A stretch of DNA of 64,000 nucleotides. Source: Paraburkholderia elongata. GTDB taxonomy: Bacteria; Pseudomonadota; Gammaproteobacteria; Burkholderiales; Burkholderiaceae. The stretch spans positions 1 through 64,000 of the forward strand of contig NZ_WOEZ01000112.1 in NCBI RefSeq assembly GCF_013177735.1, read 5' to 3'. Below the pieces are notes generated by a model. It was not told the origin of the DNA and made no database searches. It saw only the letters and a list, made by a program, of their open reading frames with translations. Below are positions 25,820 to 35,648 of the stretch, one piece after another (position 1 is the first letter of the stretch; every line of letters begins with the position of its first letter). Both the position numbers and the translations under genes were made by a program.

Positions 25820-27352
25820 ATGCTGGACACCCTCCCGCGCGGCTCAGCGCCCGCCAACGACGCTCTGCAGGAAGTCCTCCGCCCCGAAGGAAGTCCCCTT
25901 GGGGGATCGGGGGACGATTCCGAAATGTTCGAACTCGCGCCTGTCTCGCTCTGGCTCGAAGACTTCAGCGGCGTGCGCACGTTATTCGACAGATGGCGGG
26001 CAGAAGGCGTGACCGACCTGCGCGCCCATTTCGCCGAATATCCGGCTCTTGTCGCCGAATGCGCGCACAGCATCCGCGTTATCAAGGTCAACCAGAAAAC
26101 GCTGACGCAATTCGAGGCCGCCGATTTCGAAGCGCTCACCGGCAATCTCGCCTCCGTGTTCCGCGACGACATGCTCAAGACGCACCTGGAGGAGCTATGC
26201 CAGCTATGGGCGGGCCAAGCGCAGTTCACGAGCCAGACGGTCAATTACACGCTCGGCGGGCGGCGCCTCGACGTGCTGCTCAAGGGCGCCGTGCTGCCCG
26301 GCCATGAAGACCGCTGGGACCGCGTGCTCGTATCGGTCGAAGACATTACCGAACTCGAAGGCGCGCGGCATCGCGTGACGCTTGCCGAACAGTATGTGCG
26401 CGGCCTGTTCGAACATTCGCCGGTGTCGCTGTGGGTGGAAGATTTCAGCGCGGTCAAACGTCTGCTCGACGGGGCGCGCTCGGCCGGCATCAGCGATTTT
26501 CGCGTGTTCACCGACGTGCATCCCGAGTTTGTCGACCGCTGCATGCAGGAAATTCACGTGCTCGACGTGAACCAGCACACGCTCGACATGTTCGTGGCGA
26601 AAGACAAAAAAACGCTGCTGGCGCGCCTGCCGGACGTTTTCCGCGACGACATGCGGCCGCATTTCCGCGAGCAGCTGATCGATCTGTGGGAAGGGAAGCT
26701 GTTTCAGCAGCGCGAAGTGCTCAACTATTCGCTCGACGGCAACGAGGTGCACGTGCACCTGCAGTTTTCCGTCCTGCCGGGCCATGAACGCGATTGGGAC
26801 CTGGTGCTGGTGGCCCTCACCGACATCACGGCGCGCAAGAAGGCCGAAGCGTACCTGGAGTTCCTCGGCAAGCATGACGTGCTGACCAAGCTGCGCAACC
26901 GCTCGTTCTATGTAGATGAATTGAACCGGCTGGAGCGCAAGGGTCCGTGGCCGGTGACGATCATCATGGCCGATCTGAACGGCCTCAAACGCGTGAACGA
27001 CCAGCTCGGCCACGCGGCCGGCGACGCATTGTTACGGCGCGCCGGCGAAGTCCTTGCCAAGGCGACGGACGCGCCGTTTCATGCGGCGCGCATCGGCGGC
27101 GACGAGTTCGCGATCCTGTTGCCGGACACCGACGAGCGCGGCGGCGCCGCGATGGTCGATGCGATCCGCCAACTGATCGATCTGAACAACCAGTTTTATC
27201 CGGGCTCGCCGCTGAGTTTTTCGATGGGTGCGGCGACGTGCCAGCGCGGCGACCGGCTCGAAGCCGGCGTGCAACGCGCCGATCTGCTGATGTATGAGGA
27301 AAAACGCGCGCACTACGCGAACCGTCCGGTCGCGGACGCGCCGGGCGACTGA
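25820..27352 (+). CDS. Diguanylate cyclase with two tandem PAS-like sensor domains
   Basis: 510 residues. Two copies of one sensor unit are visible: residues about 36-180 (MFELAPVSLWLEDFSGVRTL ... VEDITELEG) and 195-340 (LFEHSPVSLWVEDFSAVKRL ... LTDITARKK). Both share VNQ(K/H)TL, VFRDDM and VLPGHE. The C-terminal GGDEF domain has HDVLTKLRNRSFY, DLNGLKRVND and the intact signature RIGGDEFA at about 425-432, so it can make cyclic-di-GMP. No EAL domain and no membrane segment, hence a soluble enzyme. An RxxD inhibitory site is not evident. The first 35 residues include VLRPEGSPLGGSG, encoded by the palindromic repeat found also in the cytochrome c gene, so the N-terminal tail may be acquired. 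Confidence 0.9.
   Translation: MLDTLPRGSAPANDALQEVLRPEGSPLGGSGDDSEMFELAPVSLWLEDFSGVRTLFDRWRAEGVTDLRAHFAEYPALVAECAHSIRVIKVNQKTLTQFEAADFEALTGNLASVFRDDMLKTHLEELCQLWAGQAQFTSQTVNYTLGGRRLDVLLKGAVLPGHEDRWDRVLVSVEDITELEGARHRVTLAEQYVRGLFEHSPVSLWVEDFSAVKRLLDGARSAGISDFRVFTDVHPEFVDRCMQEIHVLDVNQHTLDMFVAKDKKTLLARLPDVFRDDMRPHFREQLIDLWEGKLFQQREVLNYSLDGNEVHVHLQFSVLPGHERDWDLVLVALTDITARKKAEAYLEFLGKHDVLTKLRNRSFYVDELNRLERKGPWPVTIIMADLNGLKRVNDQLGHAAGDALLRRAGEVLAKATDAPFHAARIGGDEFAILLPDTDERGGAAMVDAIRQLIDLNNQFYPGSPLSFSMGAATCQRGDRLEAGVQRADLLMYEEKRAHYANRPVADAPGD
25880..25915. repeat. Intragenic palindromic repeat, copy B
   Basis: Reads gccccgaaggaagtcccc, then ttgggggatcgggggac. It is the same as copy A in the cytochrome c gene except for one base (t to c). 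It lies in the 5' part of the diguanylate cyclase frame and is read there in the opposite sense, as RPEGSPLGGSG. The 36-base unit keeps the frame open. Confidence 0.75.
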
Positions 27353-27437
27353 CGCCGGGGCCGGGACGTTCTGCACGTTGGCGCGGCGTTTTCGATTGTT
27401 GAAAAGGCCGTGCCGCGTCAGCGGATTGGAAGCTCAG

Positions 27438-27740
27438 TCAGCCCGGCAGTTTAGACGCCAGCACGTCGACCTTCTGAATGCTGGGAGGCGTGGCGAATAG
27501 CTCGCCGGCCTTCGCCATCAGCGCGGCTGCCACCTTGCCGTTCAGATGCGCCTCACGGCCCGCTTCGTCCGGGAAGGCGTCGAAAATGCCGTACGTGGAC
27601 GGTCCCAGCTTCAGACCGAACCATGCCGCAGTGGCAGGCTCCTCCTCGACGAGCGGCAAGCCGCTCAGCAGAAAGGCCTCGACATCCTTTTCCTTGCCGG
27701 GTTTGGCTTCAAGGCGAACGTACAGAGCGAGTTTGACCAT
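27438..27740 (-). CDS. Putative quinol monooxygenase, ABM domain
   Basis: 100 residues from MVKLALYVRLEAKPGKE, with AAGGAG seven bases upstream. The chain shows the antibiotic-biosynthesis-monooxygenase (YgiN-like) ferredoxin fold pattern: YVRLEAKPGKEKDVEAFL, then EEPATAAWFGLKLGPSTYG, then IFDAFPDEAGREAHLNG. Members oxidise quinols or other phenols without cofactor, or are small dimeric proteins without known activity. It is a single gene convergent with the diguanylate cyclase. Confidence 0.8.
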   Translation of the reverse strand: MVKLALYVRLEAKPGKEKDVEAFLLSGLPLVEEEPATAAWFGLKLGPSTYGIFDAFPDEAGREAHLNGKVAAALMAKAGELFATPPSIQKVDVLASKLPG

Positions 27741-27944
27741 GACGCGACTCCTTGGGTGAAGTGGGGACAATGGACCCGCTTTGCCGGGCCGGCAAAGCGC
27801 TGTGAAGGGCATCTGCTCGTCAGGCACTCAGCAAGTATAGGGCGGTGTTCGTGAAGCTGCGCCAGCGCGCATCTGGGTCGCACGGGGCAACACCGGGCAA
27901 CATCAAGCACAGGCATTCAGGTTGCATCCGGGCAGAAAGGCACG

Positions 27945-28268
27945 TCAGCCTTTGTCGGTCCGCACCGCCTCACCGTAAGTGCTGACGATCCGCCGATCCT
28001 GCTCCTCTGCCGAAAACAGCTCCCATTCGAGCCCGTTGACATCCTTGCTGCTCGCGTACCCTTCTACCGAATCGTCCTCAAAGCCGACGTGCCGAGGCTG
28101 TCCAGCTTTGTCCGGCATCTCGTTGATCGAGAAATTGAGCAGATCGGTGCGCCACATCGAGTAACGACCCGGCACGACGGCTGTGGGCGGCTGGCCGAGC
28201 CTGACGCTGTAATCGTCGATGGAAGCCTCGAGGCTCGTAACAGCCAAAGCGATATGGAAGCGTTTCAT
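27945..28268 (-). CDS. Glyoxalase/VOC-family small protein
   Basis: 107 residues, MKRFHIALAVTSLEASIDDY with the VOC-type opening: a metal-ligand His at FHIAL, then DYSVRLGQPP, then a second half RHVGFEDD and EWELFSAEE (Glu ligand). This is one complete VOC module of the kind found in glyoxalase, ArsI and bleomycin-resistance proteins. The exact substrate is unknown. It is transcribed away from the yjdM-like gene. Confidence 0.78.
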   Translation of the reverse strand: MKRFHIALAVTSLEASIDDYSVRLGQPPTAVVPGRYSMWRTDLLNFSINEMPDKAGQPRHVGFEDDSVEGYASSKDVNGLEWELFSAEEQDRRIVSTYGEAVRTDKG

Positions 28269-28476
28269 AGCGGTTGTCCTGACGGTTAGGATGAGGTGTT
28301 TTCATCGTATCGGCGAAGCGCCGCCACAACCAGTTGCGCAATCATCCCGGTATCGCCATTACCGGTTTGCGTTAAAACAGCTTCCGGTGCGCAGGATGAA
28401 TGCGGCTCCGTCAACGTCCGCTATACTCGCAAACCCCGAAGTTATCCGCGGTGCGCCGCGGTCTTGAAAGAAAATC

Positions 28477-28818
28477 ATGTCGACGATTCCCGCCTGCCCG
28501 CAATGCGCGATGGAAAACACTTACCCGGACGGCGAAAACTACGTCTGCCCCGATTGCGCGCACGAGTGGCCGATGACCGCCGCCGCGAGCGCTGACGAGG
28601 CCGACGAGCGCGTCGTCAAGGACGCCAACGGCAACCCGCTGGCCGACGGCGACGCGGTGGTGCTGATCAAGGACCTGAAAGTGAAAGGCTCGTCGATCAC
28701 ACTGAAAATGGGCACCAAGGTGAAGAGCATTCGCCTGGTCGGCGGCGATCACGAAGTGGACTGCAAGATGGACGCAGGCAACTTCATGCTGAAGGCTGAA
28801 TATCTGAAGAAGGTTTGA
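28477..28818 (+). CDS. yjdM: YjdM/PhnA-like zinc-ribbon protein
   Basis: 113 residues. The N-terminal zinc ribbon has CPQCAMENTYPDGENYVCPDC with a WP immediately after, as in PhnA/YjdM. The C-terminal domain VVKDANGNPLADGDAVVLIK then DLKVKGSSITLKMGTKVK is the conserved SH3-like half of the family. Despite the old name it is not shown to act on phosphonoacetate. Length is standard. A single gene with a short AT-rich promoter upstream. Confidence 0.93.
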   Translation: MSTIPACPQCAMENTYPDGENYVCPDCAHEWPMTAAASADEADERVVKDANGNPLADGDAVVLIKDLKVKGSSITLKMGTKVKSIRLVGGDHEVDCKMDAGNFMLKAEYLKKV

Positions 28819-28868
28819 AGCAGCCGGGATTGAATCCGCGCGTTGAACCCGCGCGGACACGCGAGCAT

Positions 28869-30269
28869 TTAAGCGCCCGGAAAGCGCAATTCGAAGCGCA
28901 CCAAACCCGGCACCGGACACACCACGCGCGCCGTGCCGCCGTGCAGATGCATGATCGCCTTGACGATCGCGAGCCCTAGCCCGCTAGATTCGGTGAACGC
29001 GCTGCGCGCCGCATCCGCGCGATAGAAGCGATCGAACAGGCGGTCCAGTTGCTCGTCGGGAATCGGCGCACCGTCGTTTTCCACCACCACCGTCGCGCCC
29101 TGTTCGTCCTGCGTGCCGCTCAAACGCACCACCGTATCGCCTGCGCCGTATCGCACTGCATTGACGACGAGATTGTTGATCGCCCGCCGGCACAGCATCG
29201 GATTGACCGATGCCACGCCCTGAGCCTCGACGGTAAAGCGCATACCGCGTTCGTCGGCGGGGCCTTCGAAATAGTCTGCGATCCTGACGAGTTCGTCGTG
29301 CAGATCGACCGGCTCACGGTCGATGGACAGCGCAGCATGGTCCGCGTGCGCGAGAAACAGAATGTTCTCCGCGATGTGGCTCAATCGGCTCAGTTCTTCG
29401 AGATTCGATTCGAGCAATTGCTGATATTCATCGGCGTCGCGCGGTTTGGCGAGCGTCACCTGGGTCTGGCCGATCAAGGCACCCACCGGCGTGCGAATTT
29501 CATGCGCCAGATCGGCGGAGAACTGCGAGAGGCGCTGATAGCCATCGGCAAGACGGTCGAGCATGGCGTTGAAGGCGTGCGTGAGCTGGCGTAATTCGAC
29601 CGGCGCGGCCTCGCTGTCGAGCCGCACCGACAAACTCGTCGGACTGATCTGCGCCGCCCGCGTGGCGATCTCGCGCACCGGCCGCAACGCGCGGCGCAGC
29701 ACATAGTAGGCGAGCAGCGTCGCGGCCAGCATGCCGATCAGCGTGGCCAGCACGATGCGATTGCGGTACGCGGCCAGCATCCGCATTTCCTGAGTCATCG
29801 GATGCGCGGCGATCACTTCAAGCTCGCTGCCGTTCTCGCGTGCTTTGACAGTGGCCATCGCCCAATGAACCGGCACGCCGTCCGGCAACAGGGTCTGGCG
29901 GATGTCCGGGAGCGTCGGCAACCGGTTCTCTACGCCGGCCTGCAGAGCAGGAACCGCTATGTTGCCAGGGTTCACGTCGATGAACGGCGCTTCGCCCGGA
30001 CGGCGAAACAGCAGCACATCCTGCTCCGCGCCGAGCATGGTCTCGAACAGCAAAGGGCGGTTCTTCAATTCGCTGACCGAATAGAGATCGCGCACGATGC
30101 GGCTGAAATGCTCGACACGGCCGGTAAGCACCACGTCCGCGCGGCGCTGCAACGACAGCTGCGCGGAGTGATAGAAATACGCGCCCAGCGTGCCGATCAC
30201 CACACACGCGATCGCGGCGAACAACACCGTGGTGCGCGCCGTCAACGAACGTTCGGTCCACAGTTTCAT
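28869..30269 (-). CDS. Heavy-metal-type sensor histidine kinase (CusS/HprS-like)
   Basis: 466 residues. Two membrane helices at about 13-32 and 170-190 enclose a periplasmic sensor domain; HAMP follows (RRALRPVREIATRAAQISPT). The phosphoacceptor box is DLAHEIRTPVGALIGQ at about 255, and the ATPase has NLVVNAVRYG (N box), VENDGAPIPDEQ and SSGLGLAIVKAI (G boxes). Family and length fit CusS/IrlS/HprS kinases that sense copper, silver or oxidants. Its ATG overlaps the TGA of the response regulator, so they are one operon. Downstream of the divergent promoter lie a periplasmic protein and a sulfite-oxidase-fold pair, which points to an oxidant or metal stress role. Confidence 0.92.
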   Translation of the reverse strand: MKLWTERSLTARTTVLFAAIACVVIGTLGAYFYHSAQLSLQRRADVVLTGRVEHFSRIVRDLYSVSELKNRPLLFETMLGAEQDVLLFRRPGEAPFIDVNPGNIAVPALQAGVENRLPTLPDIRQTLLPDGVPVHWAMATVKARENGSELEVIAAHPMTQEMRMLAAYRNRIVLATLIGMLAATLLAYYVLRRALRPVREIATRAAQISPTSLSVRLDSEAAPVELRQLTHAFNAMLDRLADGYQRLSQFSADLAHEIRTPVGALIGQTQVTLAKPRDADEYQQLLESNLEELSRLSHIAENILFLAHADHAALSIDREPVDLHDELVRIADYFEGPADERGMRFTVEAQGVASVNPMLCRRAINNLVVNAVRYGAGDTVVRLSGTQDEQGATVVVENDGAPIPDEQLDRLFDRFYRADAARSAFTESSGLGLAIVKAIMHLHGGTARVVCPVPGLVRFELRFPGA

Positions 30270-30937
30270 GAGCCGTCGCCGAAGGTATAGCCGATGCTGC
30301 GCACCGTATGAATCAGCTTCTTTTCAAACGGATGATCGACCTTGGCGCGCAGCCGTTTGACGGCGACGTCGACCACATTGGTGTCGCTGTCGAAGTTCAT
30401 ATCCCACACTTCCGAGGCGATCTGCGTGCGCGATAGCGCTTCGCCCTGCCGGCGCACCAGCAGATGCAGCAGCATGAACTCTTTGTTGGTCAGCGCAATC
30501 TCGACGCCTTCGCGCGTTACCTTGCGACGCAGAACGTCGAGCTTGAGGTCGGCGATCTCGAACACATCGCTCTCGCGGATCACGCCACGACGCAGCAGCG
30601 TGCGGATGCGCAGCACCAGCTCGGTGAACGAGAACGGTTTGACGAGGTAATCGTCGGCGCCCAGTTCGAGACCACGGATGCGGTCGCTGACGTGATCGCG
30701 CGCGGTCAGGAAAATGACAGGCAGATCGCGCCGCGCCCGCAGCGCACGCATGATTTCCCAGCCGTCGATGCCCGGCAGCATCACGTCCAGCACCACGAGG
30801 TCGTACGCGTGTTCGAGCGCCATGTGCAGACCGTCCGTGCCGGTGCGCGCGAGGTCGACCGCGTAGCCGCTTTCGCGCAACCCCTTCTTCAGGTAGTCGC
30901 CGGTTTTCGGATCGTCTTCAATGACGAGGATGCTCAT
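30266..30937 (-). CDS. OmpR-family response regulator (CusR/HprR-like)
   Basis: 223 residues from MSILVIEDDPKTGDYLKKGL. The receiver domain has acidic pocket EDD, phosphoacceptor Asp in VVLDVMLPGIDGWE at about 51, and FLTARD and YLVKPF later. The winged-helix output domain is LDVLRRKVTREGVEIALTNK then EFMLLHLLVRRQGE and IDTVV-like NVVDVAVKRLRAKVD. Like CusR and HprR it should bind ATGAC-N6-GTCAT-type inverted repeats; such a site lies about 100 bases upstream. It is first in its operon, ahead of the kinase. Confidence 0.93.
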   Translation of the reverse strand: MSILVIEDDPKTGDYLKKGLRESGYAVDLARTGTDGLHMALEHAYDLVVLDVMLPGIDGWEIMRALRARRDLPVIFLTARDHVSDRIRGLELGADDYLVKPFSFTELVLRIRTLLRRGVIRESDVFEIADLKLDVLRRKVTREGVEIALTNKEFMLLHLLVRRQGEALSRTQIASEVWDMNFDSDTNVVDVAVKRLRAKVDHPFEKKLIHTVRSIGYTFGDGS

Positions 30938-31034
30938 AGTGCATGGCTTCCGACCCCGAGAGCCGCCGTGGGCGTGGGTCATGAATGTGGACGTGGATAT
31001 GACGGCCATTCTACGTGGCCGCGCCGCGCCGTTC

Positions 31035-31050
31035 ATGACGTTTTTGTCAT
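31035..31050. promoter_or_regulatory. ATGAC-N6-GTCAT inverted repeat, CusR/HprR-type box
   Basis: atgac at 31035-31039 and gtcat at 31046-31050 are exact complements with a 6-base spacer. The geometry is that of the CusR box (atgacaa-nn-ttgtcat). It lies in the 184-base divergent region between the response regulator and the periplasmic protein gene, placed to control both directions. Confidence 0.6.
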
Positions 31051-31121
31051 CCGTCTGTCACTCGCCGGAGCCAATCGCGCGCCTAATCTGCCCCTATCCT
31101 TCACCCACCCAGAGCTGACTC

Positions 31122-31754
31122 ATGAAGATTGTCTCCGCTAATGCGATGCGCGTCATCGTCGCGCCCGCGCTCGTCGCTGCCTCGTTGTTTGCTGCAGGAT
31201 CCGCCGCGCAAGCCCAAACCGCCATGCCCACGGGCGTACGCGGCACGGTGACCGCACTTTCGGGCGATGACCTCAAAGTGCACACGCGCGACGGCAAAGA
31301 CGTCGACGTGAAGCTCACCAAGGACACGCCGATTCGCGGCGTCGCGATCGCCAATGTGAACGACATCAAGCCGGACAGCTATGTCGGCACCGCCGCGATC
31401 CCGCAGCCTGACGGCACGCTAAAAGCGCTCGAAGTACACGTCTTCCCGCCCAGCATGCGTGGCTCCGGCGAAGGTCATCGCCCGTGGGACCTCGGCTCGA
31501 ACAGCACGATGACCAACGGCACGGTGGGTTCTCTCGTGGTCAGCAACGGCCGCACGATCACGGTCAAGTACAAGGACGGCGAGAAGAAAATCGTGATTCC
31601 GCAAGACGTGCCTATCGTCGCGCTCGAACCCGGTGACCGCTCGCTGTTGATGCCGGGCGCGAAGGTCGTGCTGTTCGCGCATAAGGAAGCCGATGGCTCG
31701 ATGGCGGCGAATTTCATCTCCGCAGGCGAGCACGGTGTAACGCCGCCAATGTAA
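31122..31754 (+). CDS. Periplasmic DUF5666-like protein
   Basis: 210 residues with a clear Sec signal peptide (MKIVSANAMRVIVAPALVAA ... SAAQAQ). The mature part carries two OB-like beta repeats, GVRGTVTALSGDDLKVHTRD and GTVGSLVVSNGRTITVKYKD, of the DUF5666 pattern, which may bind metal or a protein partner. It is first in a likely operon with the cytochrome b and the sulfite-oxidase-fold lipoprotein, and divergent from the two-component system. The precise role is unknown. Annotations of homologues as metal transport proteins, if met, are not supported by anything in this sequence. Confidence 0.75.
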   Translation: MKIVSANAMRVIVAPALVAASLFAAGSAAQAQTAMPTGVRGTVTALSGDDLKVHTRDGKDVDVKLTKDTPIRGVAIANVNDIKPDSYVGTAAIPQPDGTLKALEVHVFPPSMRGSGEGHRPWDLGSNSTMTNGTVGSLVVSNGRTITVKYKDGEKKIVIPQDVPIVALEPGDRSLLMPGAKVVLFAHKEADGSMAANFISAGEHGVTPPM

Positions 31755-31853
31755 TACGGCGCTTTTCAAGCGTTCGCTTTTTCAGCAGTTCGGACAGCCG
31801 CGTGCCGGAATGACGCAGCTTCTAAATTTTTCTTTGTTTCATCACCGCTCACC

Positions 31854-32482
31854 ATGCCCGAACCGCACGCACGCTCTATCGTCCACCCATTCGTCGTCCG
31901 AATCACGCACTGGATCAACGCATTTGCGATGGTCTGCATGGTGATGAGCGGCTGGGCGATCTATAACGCGTCGCCCTTCTTTCCGTTCAGATTTCCGGTA
32001 TGGGCGACCGTTGGCGGCTGGCTGGGCGGCTCGATTGCATGGCATTTCGCAGCGATGTGGCTACTGTGCACAAACGGATTGCTGTATCTGGCGTATGGGA
32101 TCGGACGTGGGCATTTTCGGCGCAAGCTGCTGCCGGTCTATCCGCGCGATGTCATACACGACGCCGCATTAGCGATGCAGTTCAAGCTGCCGCACGATAC
32201 CGGCAAATACAACGCGGTGCAGCGCGCGCTCTATCTCGTCGTATTGTTTCTTGGCGTGCTGCTGGTCTCGTCGGGGCTCTCGATCTGGAAGCCGGTGCAA
32301 TTCTCGTGGCTTACCGCGCTATTCGGCGGCTTCGATTTCGCGCGTCGCGTGCATTTTGTCGCGATGGCGGGTGTGGTTGGTTTTGTCGTCGTGCATCTGG
32401 CGCTGGTGCTGCTGGTGCCGCGCACGTTGCTGCCGATGTTGACGGGCCGCGCAAAACATTCGGCGCACGAAGGAACTCAGGC

Positions 32483-32486
<4 letters not shown>
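31854..32486 (+). CDS. Cytochrome b561-type membrane subunit
   Basis: 210 residues with four or five membrane helices. His residues for b hemes are visible in VRITHWINAFAMVCMVMSGW, SIAWHFAAMW, RRVHFVAMAGVV and FVVVHLALV. This is the Ni/Fe-hydrogenase-type cytochrome b561 family, which passes electrons from quinol to a periplasmic enzyme. Its TGA overlaps the ATG of the molybdopterin protein (ATGA), so it is the electron donor of that enzyme. It plays the role MsrQ plays for MsrP but belongs to a different family. Confidence 0.85.
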
Positions 32487-33256
<770 letters not shown>

Positions 33257-33276
33257 GGCTTCCGGCGAACGCGTGC

Positions 33277-34275
33277 CTATACCGCAGTCACATAACGTGC
33301 GACCGGCTTGACCACGCGCGGCGGCGGCGCATCGTACACGGTGCGCATGCGCTTGACTTCATCGACCGGGCTCAGGCCGAACAGACGCTTGAACTCGCGG
33401 CTGAATTGCGACGCGCTTTCGTAACCGACGCGCGCCGCGGCCGCGCCTGCATTCAAACCATCCTGCACCATCAGCAAACGCGCGTGATGCAACCGCGTGG
33501 TCTTCACGTATTGCATCGGCGAGGTCGCGGTCACGGCCTTGAATTGCGCATGAAAAACGGCGAGGCTCATGCCCGCTTCAGAAGCGAGCGTATCGACGTC
33601 GAGTTGCCCGTGATAGTCGGCATGGATTCGCCGTAGCGCCTTGGCGATGCGGCCGAAATGATTCTGATGCGTGAGCGCCGCGCGAATCGCGTCGCCCTGC
33701 TCGCCCGTCAACACGCGATAACAGATTTCGCGCACTACGCCAGGCGCGAGAATGCGCGCGTCGAGCGGCGAGGCTAACGCTTCCATCAAACGCTGCACGG
33801 CATTGCTCAGCGCCGGATCGAGCGGCGTCGAATAGATGCCGAGCGGCTCGTTCTGCGTGGCGCCCTGCGTTTCGTTCAGCGCCATCAGCAACTCGGCCAC
33901 CATGGTCAAATCGACTCGTACTGAGATGGCGAGGAACGGCTCTTCCGGGCTCGCCTCGGTTTCACATTCGAACGGCAGCGGCACCGACAGCACCAGGTAT
34001 TGCTGCGCGTCGTACTGGAACACCTGATCCCCGAGAAAACCGCGCTTGCGCCCCTGGCAGACGATCACGATGCACGGCTCGTACATCACGGGCATACGTG
34101 GCATCGGCACATTCGCGCGCATCAGATTGACCCCTTCCAGGCTCGAGCGCGTAACGCCCGGATTGGGTGCAAGCGTGTCGAACAACTCGACCAGACGCTG
34201 CTGGGCAGGATCGACGGGGTCGCCACCGGCCGGGTCGCGTTCGACCGATGCGGGTTCAACAGAACGGGTTGACAT
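33277..34275 (-). CDS. AraC-family transcriptional regulator
   Basis: 332 residues from MSTRSVEPASVERD; the frame is open upstream to 34575 but that part has no family match. Residues about 40-200 are the AraC N-terminal domain (PF06719-like; PCIVIVCQGRKRGFLGDQVF, YLVLSVPLPFECETEASPEE). The C-terminal double helix-turn-helix is LDVDTLASEAGMSLAVFHAQ and AAAARVGYESASQFSREFKR followed by FGLSPVDEV. It is divergent from a YahK-type alcohol dehydrogenase, a pairing often seen in Burkholderia relatives, so it probably activates it. Confidence 0.92.
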   Translation of the reverse strand: MSTRSVEPASVERDPAGGDPVDPAQQRLVELFDTLAPNPGVTRSSLEGVNLMRANVPMPRMPVMYEPCIVIVCQGRKRGFLGDQVFQYDAQQYLVLSVPLPFECETEASPEEPFLAISVRVDLTMVAELLMALNETQGATQNEPLGIYSTPLDPALSNAVQRLMEALASPLDARILAPGVVREICYRVLTGEQGDAIRAALTHQNHFGRIAKALRRIHADYHGQLDVDTLASEAGMSLAVFHAQFKAVTATSPMQYVKTTRLHHARLLMVQDGLNAGAAAARVGYESASQFSREFKRLFGLSPVDEVKRMRTVYDAPPPRVVKPVARYVTAV

Positions 34276-34595
34276 GACGGTATAGTGACGCGCAAGAGAA
34301 TAATGCTTGAAATTTAGCATCAAACGACCTACTGCGGTCGTCGCCAGGAGTTTTAGGCAAACCTTCAAGATATTCAGGTATTCCCCGAATCGCTCCCGGC
34401 TCCTAGTATGGGAACTCTGCCGGATCAGCTTTTTCCACGCTGCGCGGGCCTCGGTCGCCAATTCACTGTTTCGGTGAAAACGTCGGCCAAGGCTTGCGCC
34501 ATGATCCCGGTTCACAACAAGGTTTGGCCGCATCGGCGACGCGGGTCGCCCATCGTCGGCGCCTTGCGACATCACCCTCTTTGCTGGAGCTACCC
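34276..34595. other. Divergent promoter region of araC-like and yahK-like genes
   Basis: 320 bases without a credible gene; one plus-strand ORF leads into the next gene without family pattern. The stretch beside the AraC gene is AT-rich. A GGAG site sits just before the dehydrogenase start. I see no clear operator. Confidence 0.45.
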
Positions 34596-35648
34596 ATGAG
34601 CACGACTTATGCCTATGCAGCGACCGACGCTACCGCGCCGCTCGCCCCGTTCGAAATCCAGCGCCGCGAACTGCGCGCCCATGACGTGCAGATGGAAGTT
34701 CTGTTTTGCGGCGTGTGCCATTCCGACTTGCATCAGGCACGCAACGAATGGAAAAACACGGTTTTTCCGGTGGTGCCGGGCCATGAAATTGTCGGCCGCG
34801 TAACGGCAGTGGGTCCGGACGTGACGAAGTACAAGGCAGGCGATCTGGTGGGCGTGGGATGCCTGGTCGATTCGTGCCGTACGTGTGCGAGTTGCGAGGA
34901 AGGTCTCGAGCAGTATTGCGAAAACGGTTTTGTCGGCACGTACAACGGTGTGGACCGGGTTGACGGTCAGATCACTTACGGCGGTTATTCGACGCAACTG
35001 GTGGTGGATGAGGAATTCACGCTGCGGGTGCCGGAGAATCTCGACCCGGCGGGTGTGGCGCCGTTGCTGTGCGCGGGTATCACGACGTATTCGCCGCTGC
35101 GCACGTGGGGTGCCGGTCCTGGCAAGAAGGTCGGGATTGTCGGTCTTGGCGGCCTGGGTCACATGGGCGTGAAATTGGCCCGTGCGATGGGCGCGCATGT
35201 CGTGTTGTTTACGACGTCGCCGTCGAAGATTGACGATGCCAAGCGGCTTGGCGCGCATGAGGTTGTCATCTCGAAGAATGCTGAAGAGATGGGAGCACAT
35301 GCCAACAGCTTCGATTTCATTCTGAATACCGTTGCTGCGCAGCATGATTTGAATCCGTTTTTGAATCTGCTGAAGCGTGATGGGACGATGACGTTGGTCG
35401 GTGCTCCGGAGCACGATCATCCGTCGCCGCAGGTGTTCAATCTGATCTTCAAGCGTCGCCGTCTGGCTGGTTCGCTGATTGGCGGGATTGCCGAGACGCA
35501 GGAGATGCTCGATTTCTGTGGCGAACATGGGATTACTTCGGATATTGAGGTGATTCCTATGCAGGGGATTAATGAGGCTTATGAACGGATGCTTAAGAGC
35601 GACGTTAAGTATCGGTTTGTGGTTGATCTGGATTCCATGCGGAAGTGA
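34596..35648 (+). CDS. yahK: Zinc-dependent NADP alcohol/aldehyde reductase, YahK-like
   Basis: 350 residues from MSTTYAYAATDATAPLAP. The medium-chain dehydrogenase pattern is complete: catalytic zinc CGVCHSDLH and GHEIVGRVTAVGPDV, structural zinc CLVDSCRTCASCEEGLEQYC, and the Rossmann motif VGIVGLGGLGHMGVKLARAMG at about 180-200. The family (cinnamyl-alcohol type, YahK/AdhC) reduces many aldehydes with NADPH. Codon use in the last third is less GC-rich than in the first. It is probably controlled by the divergent AraC regulator. Confidence 0.93.
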   Translation: MSTTYAYAATDATAPLAPFEIQRRELRAHDVQMEVLFCGVCHSDLHQARNEWKNTVFPVVPGHEIVGRVTAVGPDVTKYKAGDLVGVGCLVDSCRTCASCEEGLEQYCENGFVGTYNGVDRVDGQITYGGYSTQLVVDEEFTLRVPENLDPAGVAPLLCAGITTYSPLRTWGAGPGKKVGIVGLGGLGHMGVKLARAMGAHVVLFTTSPSKIDDAKRLGAHEVVISKNAEEMGAHANSFDFILNTVAAQHDLNPFLNLLKRDGTMTLVGAPEHDHPSPQVFNLIFKRRRLAGSLIGGIAETQEMLDFCGEHGITSDIEVIPMQGINEAYERMLKSDVKYRFVVDLDSMRK

